Assembly: GCA_027886185.1 (NCBI GenBank)
Contig: WOAB01000056.1
Span: 15,934,001 to 15,998,000, forward strand
DNA: 64,000 nucleotides
DNA from: Rheum nobile
Lineage: Eukaryota > Streptophyta > Magnoliopsida > Caryophyllales > Polygonaceae
Reading direction: 5' to 3'
Shown here: piece by piece, positions 1 through 13,472 of the stretch
Position numbering within the stretch: position 1 is the first letter of the stretch
Layout of the letters: each line of letters begins with the position of its first letter
The notes under the pieces: generated by a model
The model's database searches: none
Told to the model about the DNA's origin: nothing
Seen by the model: only the letters and a program-made list of their open reading frames with translations
Made by a program: the position numbers and the translations under genes

Positions 1-127
1 ATTATTGAGATTAATCTGATTTTTGTCCCAAACATCTGAAACAAATAAATTACTTAAGAGCGTGAACTGTATATACTGTAGTATATAAGAGAAGATGGTC
101 TAGAACAAAATTATTAGTTAACAAATC
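1..127. repeat. Direct repeat, copy 1
   Basis: The first ~127 bases recur at about 1018-1160 in the same orientation. Shared landmarks are the stretch with acaaataaattactta, the string gcgtgaactgtatatact, and gaagatggtctagaaca followed by attattagttaacaaat. The copies differ by small indels. No coding capacity is visible. The rest of 1-1544 is AT-rich intergenic DNA in which I see no gene, other than the second copy of this repeat. Confidence 0.7.
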
Positions 128-1017
128 AGGAGAAAGGGGATGCAATACATTTTAATTTTATGTACATCAACCCATTTTAACCTTTTCAAATTTCAACCAT
201 CATTGTATTTTTTATTCTTGTAAATACCTAATGTAAATTCACGGGAATTACCAACACACCTGGAAAACGAGACTCGTATATATGTATAATTGCATACAAG
301 TCCCTCAATAAAAAATAAAAAATAAAAAATGCACTATCTCCTCTATATCCACAAATCTTATTTGTGTAAGAATTTTCAAAATTCAGGCTTTATGGGTTTG
401 TATTTTTTAAATCAATTTGTTGAAATTACGTATAAAAAATAGTAAATAATGATAAAATTTATTTAAAAAAAATATATTTTTTAATCAATTTTAAGCTAAA
501 TTTCATTTGGGTTTCGAATATAGAATTTGTTATTTACAATCGAGGTTGCCTATGTAAAATAGAAGCTTAGGTAGATAGTAAACTTTAAAATTAAGGTTGT
601 TTATGTAATGTAGATTTTAACGCTCACTAGACTAAATTTCCGCGTTCGTCACTCAAAATTTTCGGGTGAAGCATTTAAATTTTTAGTGCGAATCGTGAAA
701 TGACTCAAATTATTCATCACCCGGCCCATTTTAATTAGTTACATTGGCAGTAGAATCTGATAGAGATCACATTAGTTAACACTTGGATGCAGAATCGTAA
801 TAAAAATCACCGATGAGCTTTATAAATTGTCAAGAAACTCTTATATCCACAGCACATGCTTCATAAATCATAATTAAAGCATAAGTACTTTGAGTTGGGT
901 CAAATCAACCTCAAGCAATTCGACTCACGATTCTCACGTTATGTCCATTTTATGACGTGACATAACATATCTTAGCGGAAACATGGGTGCACGTGCACAT
1001 GTTGGTAGGAATTCTAG

Positions 1018-1160
1018 ATTATTGAGACTGAAATTAATCTGATTTCCCCCCCCTAACATCTGAAACAAATAAATTACTTAGGAAAGCGTGAACTGTATAT
1101 ACTAATCGTACGTATACAAGGAAAGATGGTCTAGAACAACATTATTAGTTAACAAATTCG
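1018..1160. repeat. Direct repeat, copy 2
   Basis: Second copy of the repeat at 1-127, about 1017 bases downstream and in the same orientation. It has a C-run and several small insertions relative to copy 1. Either a segmental duplication or two copies of an unidentified dispersed repeat would fit. The spacing is too large for a single MITE. Confidence 0.65.
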
Positions 1161-1544
1161 AGTTAAACTCATTCTGTAAGCACATGCAAACCCTTGGGTT
1201 TTGTTCAGTTCAGTTCAGTTGTATCACTAAAAAGTTTGTTCAGTTCAGTATAAACTTGAATACTCCCCCACAGACCATCTAAACCTGATTCGTGAAATTA
1301 TTGGAACCCGAAATGAACCCCCGACCCAAAAGAAGATGACAATGAGATTACAACACAACATGTAAAATGTGCAAATTTGATAAGATTGTTAACAAATTGA
1401 ATTCGTGATATCCAAAATAGTAATAAAAAAGAGAGCATGAGACTCATGCAATAATGGGATGATTATACACATATGTAGCTATACGCCATATAAAGATATT
1501 AAGAAGATTGCTACGAGGGAACGAGTCGTTCTCGTTTGGACAGT

Positions 1545-4490
1545 CTACTTGTAAATCCATTCATCAGAACGCCCACCAGATTCATCCATGTCAATGAAAA
1601 TGCTTACTGCCTGTACCACCAACACCCGTCAATCTATTCTATTATGCCAAAAATTTAACCTCTAGGGGTCCCCTTATCATGGTTTGTAACAAAAATTACC
1701 TTTCCAATCCGAGGCCGTTCTTTTGAGCTTGCAAGGCTGTTCCTGATATGTGAAACAGCTCCCCAACATCTCAATGTGTTTGCAACATCGTCAAGCCTCA
1801 ATATGTACTCCTCTTCGGTTAATGGGAATGATTTCTAAGGAATAACAAATAAACCATCAACATTGCTACCTGTATAGTTTTTTTGTCCAACAAATTATCA
1901 ATACCCGTCACAGCTTATCACTGAGGCAAATCTTTTAAACAAACAAATGCAGATAAGTCATTTATGGACTTCAAATTCAAGAAAGAAATGCAGAAAAGTA
2001 AGCCTTTATGCTTAGCAAATTACAGGGATCAAACTAAATGCACAAGATCAGTGATGAATAAACTGAAAATGGCAACCTAAAATACTCTTAAAAATAAATT
2101 ACTGAGTGCAAGGTGCATGTTGGATGACATCTTATATAAAATGTGTGTCAGAAATCTAAAGTGGTGCATTGCCATCAACTGGCTTCCGTTCCATTTACTC
2201 GATTACCATTTATAACCCCATAACTTTGACCCAGTATGCACATCATATGATTCATAATCCCGTCCCTGTATTTCTTTAAAAACCAGTGTCTTAATATTCA
2301 TTTCCTCCTAGCAGGCAAAATAAATTCATTGAATTAAAACCTATAAATGCAGGCAAAAGACACTAAGGGGTAAGGGCCCAATTCATTCAAAATTGCTAAA
2401 CCAATGAAAACTTATACTAATAATTTTGCATATCAGAAATTCGAATGACGAAATAGAAACACTAAAGACTCAGAAAATATAAAACTAGAAACTAAAAACA
2501 AATAATCAGTTCAAGATTGAAATTCAGTGCAAGTGAATATCAAGATAACTCGGACAAACCAGGAAGGATTATGCTATAGATATGTTCAAACTCTGACAAA
2601 AAATTGATAGCACTTAATTCACAATGATCTTACCACAACAGCAAGCTGATGGAAAAATATAAGAGCAAGCCACTAATTTTTCAAAGATGGAAGATATTTT
2701 ACTTGCCTGCTCCCTATATTTCCACATAACATTTAAAGCAAGAAGATTTCTTCCCATAAACTCCTGCACACAAAAATGAAGCATAAAAAAAAAGCAAAGA
2801 GATGAGCATAGTCCTTATTTGGGAGCAACGTTACCAAAAGTTATTAAACAAAGAGATAGCAATAAGTTACTACAAAGGGCGCAAGCCTCACAGTGACATT
2901 CTACCAGTGAAAGATTTCAGCAATATGCTTTGAGCATTTAGCACCAGTAAGTTGTTTTGGTTGACTACTAATCCTAGTGAATATACTTTCACCTTTTCTG
3001 TTTCAGTTTCGTTGAATTTCTGTATCTGCTTCATGCATGCAAAAACTTACTTGCTCAAGAAATCTCGTGAAGTATAAATAAAAATTTAGACGAGAAGTTG
3101 TCCTATAGGAATCAGAAAACATAATCAAATTGAGAGCGGTTTTCACTTGAATCAGAAACAATCAAATCACGGATGACTTTCCATATTATATCAAGACATC
3201 ACAAGGTAACACCAAGTTCTTGCAATATTAATTAGTATTTTCACGACAACTGCTCAGATTGCATGCCCAGACCAATTTGACACTAGGAACGTACTTAGAA
3301 GACCAGAAAGCCATGTGTTCTACCCTCGAGAAACAATTCCTTCTTTCTTCCTAGTCAATCTTCCCGAAAGCAACCTTCCCAATTACTCTTTCCATCAACT
3401 AATAACCCTAAGCCCTAAACCATCACCACAATCTTCCGAAGGTTTCAGGCACAGATAAGAAACAAGGAACAAATCATATTTGTAGTCCTTTCTTCTCTTG
3501 TTATGATAGTTGACAATGCTTCAACATATAAATATGCAATTTTTAATGCAAATAGTCAACAGGTTACAGCACATTCTAAATTTGAGAATCAAGACTTAGG
3601 CACGTAAATAGTTTATAAACTGTCTAAAGGTGTCAAAAAATCATTCTCATGAAGAAACAGCATATACCTTCTTTATAAGCTGCACATCATATGATCTTCC
3701 ATACTTTCTTCTTATGAGGGTAGCCAGATCAAGGCCACTAAAGGCCGAGTCATCTGCTCCAACTGTTCTTTCGAGGTTCTCACGGAAACTTTCATTACTT
3801 GCCTGTGATACATCCATACAAGCAACAGTTCAGTTGAACTTACGTAACAGGTACGTGTATAATATGCTTCAGTTTTCAAGAAAAGTTCACATGTCAAACA
3901 ATAAGAGTTCCTAATATCTACTCTCAAAATCAGATGGAAATAGGATAAAACATGATCGAAAACAAGGAAACACTATATGGAGAGTAATAACTTACATAGT
4001 TTACAAAGATTGGTACACATAAAAGTTATGAAGAAAGAGTACATTCAAAAGTAAATCGCCCAAGAAACTTTCCAATGTAGGAACCAATGTCCATGAGCAT
4101 AATAAACATTTGCAAGCAATATGATATCATATTGTCATTTGTATAAAAACCTCCCAAATACTGTCACAAGATTATACAGATATCTTTAATTCGTAGTGGA
4201 CATACCCCTTTACTTTCTGAACCTGAAGAAGACGATTCATCTCCCGAATTCTCATCTTCTGAGTTGTCTGCATTGAAATCTTTTACTGAACTAAGGCAAG
4301 CAAATCTATGTATCTGACTACGAAAATGTTGTACGAAACCGAGGTCTTGATTTTGAGAAAAGCTTGATCCAGAAGCAACAGATGGACACGGAAATCCCTG
4401 GATTACTCCTTTATTTAGTCGTCCCCTAACATTTTGCTGTTTAGCTCCTGCTGGCCATACATAGGAGTGGCTTGTCAGAATGCTTGTCAT
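1545..4490 (-). CDS. DUF3067 family protein, predicted chloroplast-targeted
   Basis: Five exons on the minus strand: 4206-4490, 3668-3802, 2707-2763, 1700-1834 and 1545-1610. All lengths are multiples of three (95, 45, 19, 45 and 22 codons with the stop), giving 225 residues. Exon 1 begins MTSILTSHSYVW and is rich in Ser, Arg and Lys without early acids, like a transit peptide, then has an acidic Ser/Glu-rich linker. Exons 2-5 carry the conserved region: GLDLATLIRRKYGRSYDVQL, GRNLLALNVMWKYREQ, LRLDDVANTLRCWGAVSHI and SIFIDMDESGGRSDEWIYK at the end. I recognise this as DUF3067, a cyanobacterial/plastid family whose biochemical role I cannot state. Intron 3 (2706 downward) uses a GC-AG splice site (CAG/GCAAGT); the others are GT-AG. 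An acceptor at 4494-4495, just before the ATG, implies a 5' UTR intron. No frame damage is visible. Splicing is inferred from sequence only. Confidence 0.88.
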
Positions 4491-6790
4491 GTCCTGAAGA
4501 TGAAAACATGTATACGTTTCTATGATAGGATGATTACTGAAGATATTGACAAGACTCACATATTTGTTTAATGGACATCACATAAGCCTTTCTATGACTT
4601 AAGGTTGAGAAAATATCAGATGATTGACCGTCATCTCTTCTTCTAGCTTGCCTTTAGTTGGCAATTCCTTTTCCCAAGTGTTTGATTTTTATTGAATTCA
4701 CTGATTATTCAAAATCATCTTGTCCTCTATTCTTTCCTTCACGAATAATTGATATATTTTCCTATATATAAAGTAACTCAGACAATTATAGAGAATTTGA
4801 TCTTAATAACACCCTACTTCCTTGACATGATAAAGTTGCATTCTAAAGGAAGAGATCAAGAAAATTTTAAATTAGTAAGAAAATCTTAACACAAAAATAA
4901 TATAGCGTAAAAAAAGTAAATACAAACCCCACCAATTTCAACCAATCAACATAATCTACAAAATTCCATATAGAATGCGCCACCACTTCATAATTAGAAA
5001 AAAAAATGATGCAATTAAGCTGAATATCCTTCTACCTTTAAGGCAAAATCCTTATCATAAAAATGCACTTATTCTACTTGTTCCTTGTATCCATATAATA
5101 GGAAGAGCACACCATTTAGTTTCTTCCTTAGAAAATGAGAATTACAAGCTCCTTGGTCTTTAAGTGAAATGAGGGGAGACTACGTAAAATCAAGAGAACG
5201 AATCCACAAGCACCTGTGGATAAGAGGAGTAGAGATTGAACTAAATCAACCTCCTCTGATAAAATAGCACCTATCTAATTTCCCTCCTCCTTGAGTATTA
5301 TCAACCATGAAAATTATCCATAAGAAGTCAGGAAAGACAAGCCCAAAGCCAAAATATAGAAGTGTGCTTCAGGGAACAACTTTCGAGTACACTTTTGTAC
5401 AAGTGGCCAAATTATCACTTCCAGATCACCCTCATCTTTACCTTAACTCCAAAGACACGGATAGCACCAACTACCTAAGAACGAAGGCTGCAGAGTAGGG
5501 GCTTCTTGACTTCATGAAGTAAGAGTTGGTTACCAACTTCATGTAACATTTTAGGTAAATTCACAAATAACATTAAAGAATCCGTGCAAATAACTGCTGT
5601 GAAATTTGAATGAGACATTTTCATACAGGGAATTTAAGTCCAAGACTGAACCAAGGGCATGTTTGATTGCTTCACATGTTTGCAACAGTTTGAGATGGGT
5701 TCAAAATTCACTCCGTTTTTAAAACCTTCTACCGATCAGTTTTTTTTTAAGTGTTTTAGTGAACAGACCACCATGGAATTACTAGGGTTGGGATTGTCAT
5801 GGACATAATTTTTTTTTCTGAACCATTCATAAACATGGCAATAGAGATGCTAATCCATTCCCAAAGACTCCTTGAAAGTATTAATATAGGTCTTAGTTTT
5901 GGGTAGAAATTTGAAATTTAAGATGTTTACTGGAGAGAATAATTTTAACTTAAAGCAGCCATTATTATATCATACTATACAGGAACACTTTAAAACCAAA
6001 AGCTCACAACACTCCTTGAATGAGCATTCATTGATATTCAGCTTGTCAAAAACTGCAGGTCATCTACCAGTTCAAGAATTCAAGTTAGAGCTTTTGGTCT
6101 TATGTGTAATTAGATCAGCATTTTAGTTGTAATGGCACCGTTGACTTTGATTTGTCAGTTCACTAAAAGACAGTTTGTGTCCATCTTCCTGCATGTGAAG
6201 TACATAAAAAATGTTACTTTTCTCTCTCAATCTCTCTATCTGTTGTTGACGCAAACACGAATACTTGAATCACTTGCTTTTATTTCTTACCCGAATTCTT
6301 GATTAGATCTAATATTTCAACAATTTTGTAACAAACAAACCTTAAAAGAACCTCAAAGTGCCTTTCTCTGACGAGTCTCCTATCACTAGTTAATGATACA
6401 GGAACTCGAATTAGGATATAATAACGCACTCGCCATACAAGTATACATCGAAGCATCGAGCACTTCCAACAAGAATTGATAAATCCAGAAGGCTATTACA
6501 CAATTTTTTAGCTCAAAAAATCAAATCCAAAGATCGACAATGAATAAAGCGGGAATACATGGAGATGATCGAAGACGAAGAGAAATAGAAATTAGGGGTA
6601 GAGATGGACCTCTATAAACCGTTGGTATGCAGACAAGACGGCCGACGAGAAAAGCGGCGGAGGACGAGCGGTCGGCCGGCAGCTAAGACGGCACCGGCGG
6701 TGACGAGTGACGACAGGAGGTACACGAGGCGCTGTGGCAATGGTAGGAGGAACTCAACTCTATCCAGTTTTACGCTGTCAGCAAAGTTCA
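4491..6790 (-). other. 5' UTR intron and GC-rich first exon/promoter of the DUF3067 gene
   Basis: The acceptor TTCAG/GAC ends 3 bases before the start codon, so the transcript should begin further upstream. The best candidate is the GC-rich island at about 6520-6780, which stands out in AT-rich DNA and has pyrimidine-rich stretches on the minus strand typical of a 5' leader. The donor is unclear; AGAG/GTCCATC near 6608 is one possibility. The interval 4500-6500 holds only short chance reading frames. Confidence 0.45.
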
Positions 6791-7319
6791 TTCGTTTTAA
6801 TAATGGAAAACTATCAAAAATAATCCAAATTTATAATAGATAAAAAATAATTTTAATTTTTAAGTCAATAAAAAGTCTAACTTTCGTGGCTGAATTAAAA
6901 ATAATATAAATGATTTTTTCGATTCAAATTTCTGTTAATTAGATGACATCATTATATCTAATAAGTGATTTTGTACAAATGTGAATCACTTACAATTACA
7001 ACGTCCAATTACAAAGAGACCTCGAATACACGTTATCGGATTAGCCGAAATTTTAACCGAAAAATTATTCATGCTATTTTTGGTTCATGGATTAAAAGCT
7101 GAGATAATTTTTTGTTGATTGAAAGTTTGGATTATTTTTAATAGTTTTTCCATAATAATAAAAGATAAAAAAAAATTAATATTTGTTCATAAATTGTCCT
7201 AGTATAAAAGATGAAAATATTTTATTAACACATAAGGCTTGTAGCTATTCATTTTTACACAATATTTACAATAAATAAAAGAGTAGAGATAGTTGAACAT
7301 GCGTCAAGTACAAAGAGTG
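6791..7319. repeat. AT-rich stretch ending in an unclassified dispersed repeat (left half)
   Basis: No gene is seen. From about 7130 the sequence matches 20880-21075: shared pieces include aataaaagataaaaaaa, gttcataaatt, acacaatatttacaataa and caaagagtg. The copy here is interrupted at 7319 by a gypsy element and appears to resume after 18830 (tcatgtggt), mirroring gcacgtggtcatcc in the uninterrupted copy. Confidence 0.6.
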
Positions 7320-8071
7320 TGTAATAACCCTCAATTTTAGTAATGGTATTTGTGTAATTTGCCAACTCTATTTCTAAATAAATGATTTTTGGTAATTATG
7401 TCATTATTTCAAAAATAGAAATAAAATAGAGTTCTTATCATAAGTTGTTACAATTTTAAGTTATGAATTTATTTAAATTATTGTAAACATTATGTTGAGT
7501 CTAAATTTAAATATAACTTATCAAATTTAACCTAGAATATTTAAATCAAGTTTAACAAATTTTTATTAAAGATTTAAGTATGGTTAAATTTATAAGAAAA
7601 ATAACTTAAGCTTATTTTAACCTAAGTTAAATTTTATATTTTAATTTTGGGTTAAAAAAATATTACAAACTTAGAATATTTAAAAATTTAGTTTGGGCAA
7701 CTTTTGTTATTTATGAAAAGTTAAAAAGGGCATTTTTGCCAAAAACCAAAAGTTTAGGGTCCCGTTTGTAGTTAGCCAAAAATGGCTTCTTCTTTCTCCC
7801 GACTGAACAGCGGCCGAGAACTTCTTTCAGGCTTTAATGCCGGATTCGTGAGCTTCTTCGGATCCGATTGAAGACGACTCTATCCTCCACGTAATCTATC
7901 CTCCACATAATCCCTCAATTAATCGGATTAAAGGATGAAGAAAAACCCGGGATTTGTCCCAGATGAATCTCACGACAAATCTAGGGCTTGTTCACCTCAA
8001 TTCAAAATTGATCCGATTAAGGTGTAATTTGGGGGAAATTAAGAGAGGGTTTATATTGGGTATGTTCACAC

Positions 8072-8229
8072 TATTACAGTATATACTATTTTGGCATTCT
8101 CTTAGTTAACTTAATTAGTTCCTCTCTGTTTTGTTTCCAGTGCACGCTCTAGTATATATTGTATTTCTTCTATCGATATCTGCAATACAGAATTTTCCTC
8201 CAAAATCATCTCCCTAATCTATTCTATTA
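8072..8229 (+). repeat. Copia 5' LTR (158 bp)
   Basis: Same length as the 3' LTR with four substitutions. It is directly followed by the primer-binding site at 8230-8238. Confidence 0.92.
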
Positions 8230-8366
8230 TGGTATCAGTCAGGAAACCCTAACTCCTCAAATTTCCCCTCTTCCGCTGCCAGTGTGTGACTGCTGCCGCC
8301 GGTCTTCATCAACAACACTTCTGCTGCCACCGTTCGCCTCTCCTTCGCCTCCTTTTCTGCTGTGCG

Positions 8367-11300
8367 ATGGGCGACGGTTCAAACAAGAAGTCCACCATCG
8401 ACTTCTATTCTCCATACTACCTTCACCCGTCCGATCACCCGGGGCTTTCCATTTGTCCTGTGTCCTTGAAAGGTGACAACTACGATGAGTGGGTCATCGC
8501 TATGCGAAACTCTCTTCATGCAAAGAGGAAGGTTGGGTTCATTGATGGTGTTGTTAAGCCGCCTGATGCAGAGGCTGTCGACCACCCCAATCTGGACGAC
8601 TGGTTTATGGTGAATTCGATGTTGGTCGGGTGGATCGTCCACTCCATCGATTCATCCCTCCGTTCATCTATAACCTACTTCGACACCGCTCGTAAGCTAT
8701 GGGACGATCTTCGTCAGAGATTTTCAGTCGGCAACGGCCCTCGCAAACTCCAGTTACGGTCTGAAATTGCGCATTGTCGGCAAACTGGGCTCAGTGTATC
8801 AGCCTATTACTCGGTGTTGAAGAAACTTTGGGACAAAATTGATCAATACGCACCTCCACGTTGCTGTACCTGCCAAAAGTGTGAGTGTAATCTCAACTCC
8901 TATTTGACAGCGGAACGCGAAGAAGAACGAGTTCATCAATTCTTGATGGGTCTCGATGATGCGTCGTTCGGCACTCTTCGATCTAATCTTATGGCGCAAG
9001 ATCCGCTTCCCGGACTGAATCGGGTTTATGCCCTTGTTGTTCAAGAGGAACGCCTGTGCACTGTTGTTCAGACTCGTGATTCACCGAACGACAACGTTGC
9101 ATTTGTGGCTCGGCGTCCATCAACTTCACCTCCAACCTCTGTTGGCTCTTCGAATGCGTCATCATCTAATACGCCTGTCAATCGCCGGAATCTGGTGTGT
9201 GCGCATTGTGGTAAGAAGGGCCATGACAAGGCCTCCTGTTACAGCCTTCATGGAATGCCCGACTGGCTCAAAGAGAAGCTTGCGGCTCAGAGTTCCAAGC
9301 CATCGCAGCCCTCTCCTAATCCCATCTCTCCTAGGCATGTGAACTCTGTCCAGAACACTACAGCATCTGTGATGCCTTCGCTGGGCATAGGTGATCGCCA
9401 AGCCTTCGGCACAACCCTCTCCACGGATCAGTGGAATGTTGTGATGAACATGTTCAATTCCATTAAGCCCGGCTCGAATTCTTCTGGTACGTCGTCTACT
9501 TGGATCTTAGACACAGGTGCTTCGTTTCATATGACTGGTGACAAAGGTCTTCTGCGGAATCTTGTCATTATTTCTCCAGTATCAATTAAACTGCCTGACG
9601 ACACATTATCTACGGCTTCTGTTGAAGGCATCCTTGTCATTGGAGAATACTGTTTGCATAATGTCTTATTTGTGCCAAATTTGTCTTGCCATTTGTTATC
9701 TTTTGCTCAGTTATCTCGTGCACTTAATCTGCTCGTCCTTTTAACCACCAAGTTGTGCGTTCTCCAGGCAATCAATTCGAGGACGGTGATTGGCGTGGGT
9801 AAGGAAAGTGGAGGGGTGTACTGGCTGCATATGCTCGGTTCTCCTGGTTTGGCTGCTTCTGCTAAGTCGTCAACGAATTCTGCATCTTTGTGGCATGGTC
9901 GCTTTGGTCATCCATCGTCTACTGTTTTAGCTAATATTTCTGAACTTCGTATGTTTAAGCATCATTTGGATGCCCTTGAACCTTGTGATATCTGTTTTCG
10001 TGCTAAGCAAACCAGATTGCCATTTCCAATTAGTGATAATAGAACTGCTGAATTATTTGATTTAGTTCATTGCGATGTATGGGGACCTTATAGCACTCCT
10101 TCATTTAGTGGCGCATCTTATTTTCTGACCATTGTGGATGATCATTCAAGGGCCATATGGGTCCATTTTTTTAGTTCTAAGACTGAAGTTGCTCGTCTTT
10201 TCAAAATTTAATGTGCGATGATTGAACGTCAGTTCAACAAACAGGTCTGGCGCGTCCGCGCTGACAATGGAACCGAGTTCCTTACTTTGCGTCCTTTCTT
10301 TGAGGATAAAGGCATACATTTTGAGACTTCTTGTATCTATACACCTCAGCAGAATGGTCGCGTTGAGCACAAGCATCGTCATCTTCTTAATGTTGCGCGT
10401 GCTTTACGCTTTCAGGCGCATTTGCCTCTCCAATTTTGGGCTGAATGCATTTCGACTGCTGCTTTTCTCATAAACCGACTGCCATCATCGACACTTGGTA
10501 GACAATTGCCGTATGAACTTCTACACGGTCGGTCCCCTCCTTACACTTCTATTCGTGTTTTCGGTTGTTTGGGTTTTGCTTCTCAACTGCCTAGGAATCG
10601 CGTTAAGTTTGCCTCGCGTAGCCGTAAGTGTGTTTTCTTAGGCTATCCTCTTGGAAAGAGTGGCTGACGTCTTTTTGATATCGAGTCTCGTCAGATCTTC
10701 GTGAGTAGAGATGTTGCTTTCTTCGAGCAAGTGTTCCCCTATGCTTCTCCATCATCAGCCACTCCGACACCACCACCTACCGTTCCATCTCCAGCGGTCT
10801 TTGACGATGTGTGTGAGTCGCCTTCTTCGGCCAGGGGGAGTACTCCACTCTCTGGGTTACCATTGGTCGCTCCACCTACCCAGTATGCGCCTGCTTCTGA
10901 AGAGTCTTTGGATAACAGGGGGAGTTTGTCCGTTCCGGAATCTCCTCCCCATGATCCCCCATCGTCGATTCGTCATAGTTCTCGTGCCCGACAGCCTTCG
11001 CTCCGCTTGCGCGACTATGTCTGTCGTACTGTTCTTCATGCTCCCCCCCACGGTACAACATCATCAATCACTCCTCAATCACCATCCTCGGGTACATTAT
11101 TTCCCATTGCAGCTTATGTATCATGTGATAATTTTTCTGCCTCCCACACTAGATTTCTAGCAGATGTTACTGCAGGACATGAACTGTCCTCTTTTTATGA
11201 AGCGGCTCGCTCTCCTCAATGGTGTGCCGCCATGTCTTCCAAGCTAGATGCACTTGCTCGGAACGGGACATGGACAATTTCTGCTTTGCCTTCCAAAAAA

Positions 11301-13465
11301 AAGCCAATAGGTTGTAATTGGGTTTATCGCAACAACTGCCTAGGAATCGCGATAAGTTTGCCTCGCGTAGCCGTAAGTGTGTTTTCTTAGGCTATCCTCT
11401 TGGAAAGAGTGGCTGACGTCTTTTTGATATCGAGTCTCGTCAGATCTTCGTGAGTAGAGATGTTGCTTTCTTCGAGCAAGTGTTCCCCTATGCTTCTCCG
11501 TCATCAGCCACTCCGACACCACCACCTACCGTTCCATCTCCAGCGGTCTTTGACGATGTGTGTGAGTCGCCTTCTTCGGCCAGGGGGAGTACTCCACTCT
11601 CTGGGTTACCATTGGTCGCTCCACCTACCCAGTATGCGCCTGCTTCTGAAGAGTCTTTGGATAACAGGGGGAGTTTGTCCGTTCCGGAATCTCCTCCCCA
11701 TGATCCCCCATCGTCGATTCGTCATAGTTCTCGTGCCCGACAACCTTCGCTCCGCTTGCGCGACTATGTCTGTCGTACTGTTCTTCATGCTCCCCCCCAC
11801 GGTACAACATCATCAATCACTCCTCAATCACCATCCTCGGGTACATTATTTCCCATTGCAGCTTATGTATCATGTGATAATTTTTCTGCCTCCCACACTA
11901 GATTTCTAGCAGATGTTACTGCAGGACATGAGCTGTCCTCTTTTTATGAAGCGGCTCGCTCTCCTCAATGGTGTGCCGCCATGTCTTCCGAGCTAGATGC
12001 ACTTGCTCGGAACGGGACATGGACAATTTCTGCTTTGCCTTCCAAAAAAAAGCCAATAGGTTGTAAATGGGTTTATCGCATCAAATACAAGGCTGACGGG
12101 TCTATTGAACGTCATAAGGCTTGATTAGTTGTGCTTGGCAATCGTCAGGTCGAGGGTATTGATTTTACAGAGACTTTTGCATCGGTTGCGAAGATGGATT
12201 CGGTCCGTGTGTTTCTTTCTGTTGCTGTTGTTCGTGGTTGGGAGTTACATCAGATGGATGTTCATAACGCCTTTCTTCATGGCGATCTTGATGAGGAGGT
12301 CTACATGCAACCACCCCTCGGTCTTCTCGGGGTTTCCCCAGGGCATGTATGCCGCCTCCAGAAGTCTCTTTACGGACTTCGCCAAGCTCCACACAATTGT
12401 TTTGCTAAGCTCTTTGCTGCTTTGCGTGCATTTGGCTTTTGCTAGAGTTACGCTGATTATTCTCTGTTCTCGTATGTTCGAGGTGATATTACAATTTAGG
12501 TTCTTGTCTATGTGGATGATCTGATAATCGCAGGGAGTGATTCGTCTGCTATTGTTCGCTTCAAAGGGTATCTCAATTCCCGTTTTCACATGAAGGACTT
12601 GGGCCCTCTGAAGTACTTTTTTAGCATTGAGATAGCTCGTAACTCTTCAGGATTGTTTCTCTCTCAACGCAAGTATGTACTTGATATCTTGTCTGAGGCT
12701 GGCTTGCTTGCTGCCAAGCCTTCGCTTTTCCCTATGGAACAGCATCACCAGCTAGCGACTTCTGACAACTCTTTGTTTGATACACCGGAACGCTATCATC
12801 GTCTGATTGGTCGACTCATTTATCTTACAATTACTCGTCCTGAGCTATCTTATTCTGTACACACCCTAGCACAATTCATGCAGACTCCGCGTTTGGATCA
12901 TTGGCACGCTGCAATACGCATTCTACATTACTTGAAGGGTCAACCAGGCCAAGGGCTCCTTCTATCAGCCGGCAGCTCTCTACAGTTGACTGCTTATTGT
13001 GATTCAGATTGGGCATCGTGTCCTTTGATCCGTCGTTCGATAACGGGGTATTTTGTCATGCTTGGTAAGTCTCCCATTTCTTGGAAGACTAAGAAGCAAG
13101 TCACTATCTCTCGTTCTTCCGCTGAGGCCGAATATCGCGCTATGGCTTCTTCTTCTTGTGAGCTCATTTGGCTCAAGTCTCTTCTTCGATCTCTAGGAGT
13201 TCGTCATGATACTCCCATGCGGTTGTTCTGCGACAGTCAGGCCGCACTTCATATTGCTTCTAATCCGGTGTTTCATGAGCGCACCAAACACATTGAAATT
13301 GATTGTCATTTAGTTTGCGATCACGTTCAGTCTGGCACCATCACTACTCACTATGTCTCCTCGGGTAATCAGCCAGCTGATATGTTTACCAAGGCCCTTG
13401 GAAAGCTCCATTTTCTTCATCTGAGGGGCAAGTTGGGCATTATCGATCCTCATGCTCCCACTTGA
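8367..13465 (+). pseudogene. Copia gag-pol polyprotein, interrupted
   Basis: Domains in copia order: N-terminal gag (GDNYDEWVIAMRN, near 8470), zinc knuckle CAHCGKKGHDKASC (about 9200), aspartic protease WILDTGASFHMTG (about 9500), GAG-pre-integrase WHGRFGHPS, integrase core (CDVWGPY...DDHSR, DNGTEF, TPQQNGRVE), reverse transcriptase (MDVHNAFLHGDL, then YVDD at 12509-12520) and RNase H (YCDSDWASCP...SSAEAEYRA). I prefer the start at 8367 over upstream ATGs because the typical gag N-terminus follows it. In-frame stops fall at 10209, 10665, 12122, 12443 and 12497. A 749-bp tandem duplication shifts the frame. Four of the stops look like C-to-T changes of CAG, CGA or TGG. The element is not functional. 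Confidence 0.93.
10584..12081 (+). repeat. 749-bp tandem duplication inside the copia pol region
   Basis: 10584-11332 and 11333-12081 are adjacent copies with only about six differences. The unit covers the end of integrase, the variable linker and the start of reverse transcriptase. Both copies carry the same TGA in the GYPLGKSG segment, so that stop predates the duplication. 749 is not a multiple of three, so the second copy reads in another frame, and the downstream RT/RNase H continues from copy 2. The junction shares a CAA microhomology. Confidence 0.93.
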
Positions 13466-13472
13466 GGGAGAG

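Noticed and set aside
2160..2330. Possible extra exon on the minus strand (MNIKTLVFKEIQ-like text) within the DUF3067 gene
   Set aside because: It has an acceptor-like CTAG but no usable donor, and the flanking exons already join in phase and complete the known domain without it.
10711..11160. Alternative 149-codon frame duplicated at 11460-11909
   Set aside because: Out-of-frame shadow of the duplicated copia linker; the duplication explains its apparent conservation.
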